A stretch of DNA of 9,245 nt from CADEFQ01 sp035342635 (GTDB lineage Bacteria; Pseudomonadota; Gammaproteobacteria; Steroidobacterales; Steroidobacteraceae), in contig DAOQXO010000097.1 of NCBI GenBank assembly GCA_035342635.1, positions 1 to 9,245 on the forward strand. The letters run 5' to 3'. Shown here piece by piece: positions 1 through 6,001 of the stretch. Numbering within the stretch: the first letter of the stretch is position 1; every line of letters begins with the position of its first letter. Position numbers and translations under genes: made by a program. The notes under the pieces are model-generated. The model was not told where the DNA came from, ran no database searches, and worked only from the letters and a program-made list of their open reading frames with translations.

Positions 1-133
1 GACCGCGATCGACCAGCACCCGCGCTACATGCGGGCGACCGACGGTTCCTTCGCCGGCGCGCTCCAGCACGTCTTAGACCTCGATCGGAATTCCGGCCGC
101 GTTCAGATTCCAAACGATTCGCCCGATTCGTTC
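1..133 (-). pseudogene. Fragment of a PHP-domain phosphoesterase (COG0613/TrpH-YciV type) with an in-frame stop
   Basis: Read on the minus strand from 133 to the window edge, this frame gives ERIGRIVWNLNAAGIPIEV, a TAA stop at 76-74, then DVLERAGEGTVGRP and HVARVLVDRG. This resembles the middle of COG0613 PHP proteins: E. coli YciV (RNase AM) has a helix of the RAxxIAxRLExAxIP type followed by a segment ending in HFARFLVECG, and the GRPHVARxLVxxG pattern is characteristic. Family members are metal-dependent phosphoesterases, some of them 5'-3' exonucleases on RNA or 3',5'-bisnucleotides. No metal-binding motif of the PHP core lies inside the fragment. One base change (TAA to GAA) would restore the frame. 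Bases 61-120 are about 55% GC, against 73% in bases 1-60. The gene start is missing because the segment abuts a broken LolC frame. It could be a decayed gene or a misjoined contig end. The family call rests on about 40 residues. Confidence 0.5.
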
Positions 134-563
134 CCGGCGCGAGATCGGCGAGCGCGCCGACCGTCACCGCCCGCGCGATGTCGGTCACGGCCCCTTCCCG
201 CGCCGGATCGATGCCTCGCAAAGCGACCGGCAGCATCTCCGGCGAGCGCAGCGCGAGCGCCTGCACTTCGACATAGGGCGCCGCGCCGGTAACGCCCGGC
301 ACCTCGCTCGCGGCGGCGGCGAGCGCCTCGAGGTCGGCGGGTTCCTCCCCGACGGGCAGGAGCCGCGCGTGGGCGGACAGCGCGAGCAGGCGATCGCGCA
401 ACTCGCCTTCGAAACCGTTCATCACTGAGAGAATCACGATCAGCGCCGCGACACCGACGCAGACCCCCATCACCGAGACCCAGGTGATGAAGGACACGAA
501 GAACTTGTGGCTGCGCGCGCGCACGTAGCGCAGGCCGACGAACAGGGACAGGGGATGGAACAT
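132..563 (-). CDS. lolC: LolC/LolE-type lipoprotein-releasing ABC transporter permease, N-terminal part only
   Basis: LolC and LolE are inner-membrane permeases that, with the ATPase LolD, extract mature lipoproteins from the inner membrane and pass them to LolA. The N-terminus MFHPLSLFVGLRYVRAR matches the family start (E. coli LolC begins MYQPVALFIGLRYMR). A first transmembrane helix spans about residues 21-47 and ends in the conserved SVMNGFE. The start of the periplasmic domain follows, with GIDPAREG at about 118-125. Similarity stops after LADLAPG, residue 144 at base 132, where relatives continue with an ILGxxLA segment. Beyond that the frame stays open to the window edge but gives only arginine-rich nonsense, while a different frame looks like a PHP protein. 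Full-length members have about 400 residues. ATG at 563 fits the family; ATG at 575 would add four residues. No clear ribosome binding site is visible. LolC and LolE cannot be told apart with certainty from this part. Confidence 0.8.
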
Positions 564-637
564 GCTGCGCGGCATTATGACGCAGTTCACATAAATGGCG
601 GGTCCCGGCGCGCCGCGGCTGCCCTGCCGGGGTGCGG

Positions 638-646
638 TGTTATAGT
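638..646 (+). promoter_or_regulatory. Possible extended -10 promoter for the small exported protein gene
   Basis: TG at 638-639, one spacer base, then TATAGT at 641-646 form an extended -10 element. It lies 28 nt upstream of the ATG at 675 and would give a leader of roughly 20 nt that includes the ribosome binding site. The best -35 candidate, CTGCCC at 619-624 with a 16-nt spacer, is weak, as is usual with extended -10 promoters. The site lies in the 111-nt divergent gap between lolC and this gene. Confidence 0.45.
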
Positions 647-662
647 CACGCTGCTTGCTCCT

Positions 663-670
663 GGGAGGTG
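663..670 (+). promoter_or_regulatory. Strong Shine-Dalgarno that fixes the start at 675
   Basis: GGGAGGTG sits four bases before the ATG at 675. An upstream ATG at 507 in the same frame would add 56 residues with no family character and would overlap the start of the divergent lolC gene. The ribosome binding site and the signal peptide directly after 675 both favour the shorter protein. Confidence 0.7.
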
Positions 671-674
671 TCGC

Positions 675-956
675 ATGTCCTCACGCGCTGTGCCCTGGCT
701 CGTGGCCGGGCTGCTCTTCGGCGGCGTTGCCGCAGCGGAAACGATCGTGGTCGACGGCCAGGTGGCGGTGCGCCAGACCAGCGTCGAGCGGCCGAGCCGC
801 GGCTCCACGATGAGTACGGTGGAGCAGCGCTTTGGCGCCCCGAACGCCAAGCACGCCGCGGTCGGCCAGCCGCCGATCACCCGCTGGGATTACGCGGGCT
901 TCTCGGTATTCTTCGAGCACGATCGCGTAATCCACGCCGTCGTCGTCGGCGGCTGA
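675..956 (+). CDS. Small exported BamE/SmpA-like protein, function unknown
   Basis: This encodes 93 residues. Residues 1-21 form a typical Sec signal peptide: a short charged start, the hydrophobic run VPWLVAGLLFGGVA, then a likely cut after AAA. No lipobox cysteine is present, so the mature protein of about 72 residues is probably soluble in the periplasm. After a short N-terminal strand region, the segment from about 43 to 91 reads GSTMSTVEQRFGAPNAKHA, then a GQPPITRWDY block and FSVFFEHDRVIHAVVV. The pattern of G-x-T-x3-V-E-x2-F-G-x-P followed by W-x-Y and strands resembles the small BamE/SmpA fold. That fold assignment is inference; BamE itself is a lipoprotein, which this is not. I recall similar short proteins near mfd in other Gammaproteobacteria. 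Here it lies 72 nt upstream of mfd on the same strand and divergent from lolC. Confidence 0.8.
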   Translation: MSSRAVPWLVAGLLFGGVAAAETIVVDGQVAVRQTSVERPSRGSTMSTVEQRFGAPNAKHAAVGQPPITRWDYAGFSVFFEHDRVIHAVVVGG

Positions 957-1008
957 TCGCTCCCCATTCCGGCACGATGCAGGTAAGCTGCCGCGCTCCG
1001 TGGCGGCG

Positions 1009-1028
1009 CGTCGCCGTTCGCGGCGACG
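1009..1028 (+). promoter_or_regulatory. Perfect hairpin directly before the mfd start codon
   Basis: CGTCGCCG, a TTCG loop and CGGCGACG form a perfect 8-bp GC-rich stem whose last base touches the A of the mfd ATG at 1029. There is no Shine-Dalgarno in front of mfd, so in the mRNA this structure would occupy the ribosome-binding region. It could limit mfd translation. No T tract follows, so it is not a standard intrinsic terminator for the upstream gene. The loop is closed by a G-C pair, not the extra-stable C(UUCG)G arrangement. Confidence 0.5.
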
Positions 1029-4000
1029 ATGAACATCCTTGAACCGCTGATTCCCGACGGGTCGTGCCGGCATGTCCGCTGGCACCAGCTCTACGGCGGC
1101 GCGCCATCGCTGGCGCTGGCCGAGGCTGCGGCGCGCGCGCGCGGCCTGCTGGTGGTGGTCTGCGCCAGTGCGCGCGAGCTCGAACGTCGCGCCGCCGAGA
1201 TCGGCTTCTACAGCGACGGGCGGCTGCCGATACTCGCCCTCCTCGACTGGGAGGTGCTGCCCTACGACCGCTTCTCGCCGCATCCCGACATCACCTCGGA
1301 ACGCCTGGCGACACTCGCCGACCTGCGGGATGCGCGCCATGGCGTGCTGCTCGTGGCCGCCGATACGCTGCTCGGTCGCCTGCCGCCCGCGCAGTACATC
1401 ATCGGACGCAGCTTCCGGCTGGCCCGTGGCGAGCGCCTCGCGCTCGTGCCGCTGCGCACGCGCCTCGTCGAATCCGGCTACGCGGCGGTCAGCCAGGTGA
1501 CGGGTCCGGGCGAGTTCGCGCTGCGTGGGTCGCTGCTCGACGTGTTCCCGATGGGCTCGTCGCACCCGCTGCGCATCGACCTGTTCGACGATGAGATCGA
1601 GGCGATACGCCGCTTCGACCCCGACACGCAGCGTTCGCTCGACGCCCTCGAATCGGTGCGCCTGCTGCCGGCGCGCGAAACGCCGCTGGATCCCGACGCC
1701 GTGCGCGCCTTCAGGCGCCGCTACCGTACGCGTTTCGAGGGCGACCCGACACGCTCGGAGATCTACCGCGGGGTCAGCGAGGGAATCGCCCCACCGGGCA
1801 TCGAGTTCTACCTGCCGCTGTTCCACGACACGACGGCAACGCTTACTGATTACCTGCCGCCGGGCGCCCTGCTCGCGACCGGTGCCGGTCTCGAAGCCGA
1901 CCTCGAGCGCGCGTGGCAGGAGATCGAGGCGCGCCACGAGGCGCATCGCCACGACATCGAGCGGCCGCTGCTCGCGCCGGCCGAGCTCTATGTGCCACCG
2001 AACGAGCTGCTCGCGCAGCTCGACGCCCTTCCGCGCATCACGATCGATCCGTTCAAGGCAGAGATCGGCGGCGAATCCGACCCGGGCGTGCGCAACTTCC
2101 CGACCGCCGCGCCGCGCGAGATGCGGCTCGACGTGCGCGCCGACCAGCCGCTCGCGCCACTCGATGCCTTCATGGCAGGTTACCAGGGCCGCGTACTCAT
2201 TGCGGCCGACTCCGCCGGGCGCCGCGAGGTGCTCGTCGAGATGCTGCGCGGGCATCACACGCCGGTCACGCCGGTCGATGGCTGGGGCGCGTTCGTGCGC
2301 GGCGAGGCGCGCTTCGCACTCACCGTCGCGCCGGAGATCGATGGCCTGACGCTCATCGACCCGCCGATCGCCCTGCTGGCCGAGTCGCAGCTCTTCGGTG
2401 CGCGTGCGCGCCAGGAGCGCCGCAGGCGCCGGGCGGCGAGCGACCCGCAGGCGATCCTGCGCGACCTGCGCGACCTGTCCCCCGGCGCGCCGGTGGTGCA
2501 TGAGGAGTACGGCGTCGGCCGCTATGTCGGCCTCACGGCCATGGACGTCGCCGACCAGCCCGGCGAGTTCCTGGTCCTCGAATACCAGGACGGCGATCGC
2601 GTCTACGTGCCGGTGCATTCGCTGCACCTCGTCAGCCGCTACACGGGATCCACGCCCGAAACCGCGCCGCTGCATAAGCTCGGCACCGACCAGTGGGCCC
2701 GCGCGAGGAAGAAGGCCGCTGCGCAGGTACGCGACGTCGCCGCCGAACTGCTCGATCTCTACGCGCGCCGCCAGGCCCGTCGCGGCCTCGCGCTGCCGCT
2801 GCGCGAGCTCGAGTACCAGAGCTTCGCGAACGCGTTCCCGTTCGAGGAGACGCCCGAGCAGGCCGACGCGATCGCCAAAGTCATCGAGGACCTCGCGAGC
2901 GATCGGCCGATGGATCGCATCGTCTGCGGCGACGTCGGCTTCGGCAAGACCGAGGTGGCGATGCGCGCGGCTTTCGTGGCAGTGCAGGCCGGCAGGCAGG
3001 TCGTGGTGCTGGTGCCGACGACGCTGCTCGCCGAGCAGCACGTGGCGAACTTTCGCGACCGCTTCGCCGACTGGCCGGTGCGCATCGAGGGCCTGTCGCG
3101 TTTTCGCAGCGCGAAGGAATCGAACGCGGTGATTGACGGACTCGCCGCCGGCACTGTGGACATCGTGGTGGCCACCCACCGGCTGCTGCATGCCAACGTG
3201 CGCCTGAAGGACCTCGGCCTCATCATCATCGACGAGGAGCACCGCTTCGGCGTGCGCGACAAGGAGCGGCTGAAGACACTGCGCGCCGAAGTCCATGTCC
3301 TGACCCTGACCGCGACGCCCATTCCGCGCACACTCAACATGGCGATCGGCGGACTGCGCGACCTGTCCCTGATCACGACGCCGCCCGCCGAACGGCTCGC
3401 GATCAAGACCTTCGTGACCGAATGGCAGGACACGGCGCTGCGCGAGGCGATCCTGCGCGAGCTGCGGCGCGGCGGCCAGGTCTACTTCGTGCACAACGAG
3501 GTGCGCGACATCGACAAGATCGCTGCGAGCATCGCGCAGCTCGTGCCCGAGGCCGACGTGCGGATCGGCCACGGCCAGATGCGCGAGCGTGACCTCGAAC
3601 AGTTGATGGTCGACTTCTACCATCGCCGCTTCAACGTGCTCGTCTGCACGACGATCATCGAGAGCGGCATCGACGTGCCGACGGCCAACACGATCATCAT
3701 CGACCGGGCCGACCGCATGGGCCTTGCCCAGCTGCACCAGTTGCGCGGCCGTGTCGGGCGCTCGCACCATCGCGCGTACGCCTACCTGCTCGCCCCGCCC
3801 CGCAAGGCGCTGTCGCAGGACGCGGCGAGGCGTCTCGAGGCGATCGAGTCCATGGAGGAACTCGGGGCCGGCTTCGTGCTCGCGACCCACGACCTCGAGA
3901 TCCGCGGCGCCGGCGAGCTGCTCGGCGAATCGCAGAGCGGCGAGTTGACCGAGGTCGGCCTGTCGCTGTTCCTCGACATGCTCGAGCATGCGGTCAAGGC

Positions 4001-4484
4001 GCTGCGCGAAGGCCGCGAGCCGCAGCTCGACCGGCCGCTCGGCGCGCCGACCGAAATCGAGCTGCGGCTGCCCGCACTGTTGCCCGAGAGCTATGTCGGC
4101 GACGTGCACGTGCGCCTCGCTCTCTACAAGCGCATCGCCGCGGCCGCGGACGAGACCGCGCTCGATGACCTCACCGCCGAACTGGTCGATCGCTTCGGCC
4201 CGCTGCCGGGCCCCGCGATCGCCCTGCTGCGCCTCGCGCGCCTCAAGCTCGCGGCGCGCGCGCTCGGCGTGCGCAAGCTCGACCTCGGCCCGCAGGGCGG
4301 GTACGTGCTGTTCGAGGAGGAGAACGCCGTCGACCCGCGCGCCGTGATCCGGCTCGTGCAGGACAGGTCGCGGGAATACCGGCTCGACGGCCCGCTCAAA
4401 TTGCGCGTGGCGCGCGACCTGGACGAAGAGGACGAGCGCTTCGACTTTGCGGCCACCCTGCTGTCGAAGCTGCGCGCGGCGTGA
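1029..4484 (+). CDS. mfd: Transcription-repair coupling factor Mfd
   Basis: Mfd is a cytoplasmic DNA translocase that recognises RNA polymerase stalled at template-strand lesions, pushes it off and recruits UvrA. At 1151 residues it matches E. coli Mfd (1148), and all domains are present. The N-terminal UvrB-like region includes GEFALRGSLLDVFPMG at about 162-177. The RNA polymerase interaction domain (CarD-like fold) lies at about 485-540 and begins PGAPVVHEEYGVGRYVG. The superfamily 2 translocase motifs are Walker A GDVGFGKT (634-641), the DEEH box (735-738), TATP (761-764), ESGIDVP (878-884) and QLRGRVGR (904-911). A long C-terminal region holding the autoinhibitory domain 7 completes it. 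I see no missing key residue. ATG 1029 is the only reasonable start and gives the family N-terminus, although no ribosome binding site precedes it and a hairpin abuts it. The stop is followed after 32 nt by the csiV ATG. Confidence 0.98.
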   Translation: MNILEPLIPDGSCRHVRWHQLYGGAPSLALAEAAARARGLLVVVCASARELERRAAEIGFYSDGRLPILALLDWEVLPYDRFSPHPDITSERLATLADLRDARHGVLLVAADTLLGRLPPAQYIIGRSFRLARGERLALVPLRTRLVESGYAAVSQVTGPGEFALRGSLLDVFPMGSSHPLRIDLFDDEIEAIRRFDPDTQRSLDALESVRLLPARETPLDPDAVRAFRRRYRTRFEGDPTRSEIYRGVSEGIAPPGIEFYLPLFHDTTATLTDYLPPGALLATGAGLEADLERAWQEIEARHEAHRHDIERPLLAPAELYVPPNELLAQLDALPRITIDPFKAEIGGESDPGVRNFPTAAPREMRLDVRADQPLAPLDAFMAGYQGRVLIAADSAGRREVLVEMLRGHHTPVTPVDGWGAFVRGEARFALTVAPEIDGLTLIDPPIALLAESQLFGARARQERRRRRAASDPQAILRDLRDLSPGAPVVHEEYGVGRYVGLTAMDVADQPGEFLVLEYQDGDRVYVPVHSLHLVSRYTGSTPETAPLHKLGTDQWARARKKAAAQVRDVAAELLDLYARRQARRGLALPLRELEYQSFANAFPFEETPEQADAIAKVIEDLASDRPMDRIVCGDVGFGKTEVAMRAAFVAVQAGRQVVVLVPTTLLAEQHVANFRDRFADWPVRIEGLSRFRSAKESNAVIDGLAAGTVDIVVATHRLLHANVRLKDLGLIIIDEEHRFGVRDKERLKTLRAEVHVLTLTATPIPRTLNMAIGGLRDLSLITTPPAERLAIKTFVTEWQDTALREAILRELRRGGQVYFVHNEVRDIDKIAASIAQLVPEADVRIGHGQMRERDLEQLMVDFYHRRFNVLVCTTIIESGIDVPTANTIIIDRADRMGLAQLHQLRGRVGRSHHRAYAYLLAPPRKALSQDAARRLEAIESMEELGAGFVLATHDLEIRGAGELLGESQSGELTEVGLSLFLDMLEHAVKALREGREPQLDRPLGAPTEIELRLPALLPESYVGDVHVRLALYKRIAAAADETALDDLTAELVDRFGPLPGPAIALLRLARLKLAARALGVRKLDLGPQGGYVLFEEENAVDPRAVIRLVQDRSREYRLDGPLKLRVARDLDEEDERFDFAATLLSKLRAA

Positions 4485-4504
4485 AGGCGGGTACGCGGTC
4501 GCGG

Positions 4505-4510
4505 TACACT
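4505..4510 (+). promoter_or_regulatory. Possible -10 element immediately before csiV
   Basis: TACACT ends six bases before the csiV ATG at 4517. If it is a -10 element, the transcript would start at or next to the ATG and be leaderless, which would fit the missing ribosome binding site. No convincing -35 hexamer lies at the right distance, so the site is weak. Readthrough from mfd is equally possible. Confidence 0.2.
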
Positions 4511-4516
4511 CTCTCC

Positions 4517-5056
4517 ATGCGCCTCCCACGACCCCTGCTCGCGCTGCTCGCCGCACTGGTGGCGATGCCCGCCATGCCCCAGGCGAGCGACCCCGTCTAC
4601 CACATCGAGATCATCGTGTTCCGCACGGGCGGCAGCTCGGGCAATGCAGGCGGCCTCGGCCTCGGCATCGACTCGCAGTCGAGCGGCGACGACAGCGGCG
4701 GTGGCGGCATCGCGCGCCTCATTGGCCCGCTGGCGGCTTCCAGCCTGCAGCTCGGTGACATCGCGGCGCGTCTGCGCGCGAGCGGCGCCTATCGGCCGAT
4801 CGCGCACGCGGGTTGGGCACAGACGCCGAGTCGCTGGGGATCGCGCAGCGGCTTCAGCCTCGGGCGCGTCGGCGTCAACGCTGAAGGCCTTGCCGGTACC
4901 GCCTACCTGGAGCGCGGCCAGTACCTGCACCTCGGATTCTCGATCAACCTGGGTGGCGCCACCATCAACGAGATCCGCCGGATACGCCTCGGCGAGAAGA
5001 ACTACTTCGACAACCCCGAATTCGGTGTCATCGCCATGGTGACCGCCGCCCGCTGA
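4517..5056 (+). CDS. csiV: CsiV-family exported protein, compact form
   Basis: The gene downstream of mfd in many Gammaproteobacteria encodes CsiV (former DUF2803), a periplasmic protein with a reported peptidoglycan-binding role in Shewanella. From ATG 4517 the protein has 179 residues. A signal peptide covers about 1-23 (RPLLALLAALVAMPAMPQA). The family's opening strand VYHIEIIVFR is at 27-36. A glycine/serine-rich stretch lies at about 38-64, and LERGQYLHLGFSINL is at 131-145. The closing block at 150-171 carries the conserved arginines and the E-KNYFDNPEFGV pattern. Family members I know are longer, around 250 residues; the shortening lies in the middle, replaced by the Gly/Ser-rich part. 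A GTG at 4481 overlaps the mfd stop and would add 12 polar residues before the signal peptide; ATG 4517 gives a normal signal peptide and is preferred. No clear ribosome binding site is visible. Cotranscription with mfd is likely. Confidence 0.8.
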   Translation: MRLPRPLLALLAALVAMPAMPQASDPVYHIEIIVFRTGGSSGNAGGLGLGIDSQSSGDDSGGGGIARLIGPLAASSLQLGDIAARLRASGAYRPIAHAGWAQTPSRWGSRSGFSLGRVGVNAEGLAGTAYLERGQYLHLGFSINLGGATINEIRRIRLGEKNYFDNPEFGVIAMVTAAR

Positions 5057-5071
5057 TACGCCGGCCGCGGC

Positions 5072-6001
5072 TCACGCCACGTAATCGCCCTTTTCAGCCA
5101 CCGCGACCTGATTGCGGCCCGCCGTCTTGGCGCGTGCGAGTGCCGCCTCGGCCGCGCCCACCAGCAGCGACACCGGCTGATCGCGCATGGGCATGCAGCA
5201 CGCGACGCCCACGCTCACGGTCACGAACTTCGCCGCAGAGCGCGGGTGATGCACCTGCTGGTCGCGCACGCGCTGCGCGATCAGGCGGGCGTAGGCGACG
5301 AGCTTCTCCTGGTCGTGGCCCGGCGAGAGCACGATCACGCCGCCGCCGTCCCAGCGCCCGAGCAGGTCACTGCCACGGCGGAACGAAGCGGCGATCAGAT
5401 GCGCCGTACGGCGCACGCAGGCATCCCCGCCCGCGCGACCGTAGGTGTCGTTGTAGGCACCGAGGCTGTCGATATCGAAGATGGCGAGGCCGAGCTGGCG
5501 CATCTCGCGCTGCGCGAGCGCCCAGTCGCGCTTCAGCAGCTCCTCGAAATAGGGGCGCGTCGCGAGCCCCGAGAGCCGGTCCTCGCGCATCCAGCTCGGC
5601 ATGCCGGCCAGCGCGCGCACGGCGGTGCGTGGTCTGTCGCTCGCATCGCGGTGATAGCCGATGAAGTGGGTGACCCGCCCGGACGCATCGCGCACCGGCT
5701 GCATGTGGATGTCGACCCAGTACACGCCGCCGCTCTTGCGGTAGTTGCGCAGCATCACCTGGCACGAATCGCCGCGCTCGATCGCCTGCTGCATTCGGTA
5801 GCGGGCCTCCTGTTCGCGGTCGGTACCCTGAAGGTGGCGGAGGTTGCGCCCGACCAGATCGGCCGCATCATGCCCCGTCAGGTATTCGAACGCCGCGTTC
5901 ACGTAGACCACCGGCTGGTCTTCGCCCGCTTCGCAGATCACGATGCCCTCGGGTGCCGCATCAAGCACGCTGCGCAGGAATCCCGCCGACCAATCCTTCA
6001 T
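5072..6001 (-). CDS. PAS/LOV-like sensor with degenerate GGDEF domain; likely c-di-GMP effector, not cyclase
   Basis: This encodes 309 residues, cytoplasmic, with no transmembrane segment. Residues 8-123 form a PAS domain with LOV features: PVVYVNAAFEYLTG (30-43), GRNLRHLQG (51-59), NYRKSG (86-91) and QPVRDASGRVTHF (101-113). LOV photoreceptors have GRNCRFLQ; here Leu54 replaces the photoactive cysteine, Val96 the second flavin-contacting Asn and His118 the usual Gln, whereas Asn53, Arg55, Gln58 and Asn86 remain. It may instead be a NifL-type PAS. Residues 140-305 are a GGDEF domain with FDID (175-178), YND (183-185), GGD (191-193) and GRN (295-297). The signature motif reads DGGGV at 218-222, losing both acidic residues. 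An inhibitory-site RxxD, RGSD at 209-212, is retained with the standard five-residue gap. Cyclase activity is therefore unlikely; c-di-GMP binding is an inference. ATG 6001 overlaps the nagZ stop (ATGA), indicating translational coupling, and begins the protein right at the PAS domain. Confidence 0.9.
   Translation of the reverse strand: MKDWSAGFLRSVLDAAPEGIVICEAGEDQPVVYVNAAFEYLTGHDAADLVGRNLRHLQGTDREQEARYRMQQAIERGDSCQVMLRNYRKSGGVYWVDIHMQPVRDASGRVTHFIGYHRDASDRPRTAVRALAGMPSWMREDRLSGLATRPYFEELLKRDWALAQREMRQLGLAIFDIDSLGAYNDTYGRAGGDACVRRTAHLIAASFRRGSDLLGRWDGGGVIVLSPGHDQEKLVAYARLIAQRVRDQQVHHPRSAAKFVTVSVGVACCMPMRDQPVSLLVGAAEAALARAKTAGRNQVAVAEKGDYVA

Noticed and set aside
573..579. CATAAT on the minus strand as the lolC -10 element
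   Set aside because: It lies only about ten bases before the ATG at 563, has no -35 partner at a suitable distance and overlaps an alternative in-frame ATG. The evidence is too weak for a feature.
507..674. A longer start for the small exported protein at ATG 507
   Set aside because: It would bury the signal peptide inside the protein and run over the start of the divergent lolC gene. The Shine-Dalgarno at 663-670 marks ATG 675.
681..4556. A 1291-codon open frame on the minus strand opposite mfd
   Set aside because: Mfd on the plus strand is full length with every family motif. The antisense product is rich in Arg, Ala, His, Glu and Gln, with no recognisable domain. In GC-rich genes with strong third-position bias the opposite frame often lacks stops, so this is a shadow.
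5057..5071. Bidirectional terminator between the convergent csiV and PAS-GGDEF genes
   Set aside because: The 15-nt gap holds a GC-rich palindromic patch but no stem followed by a T run on either strand.
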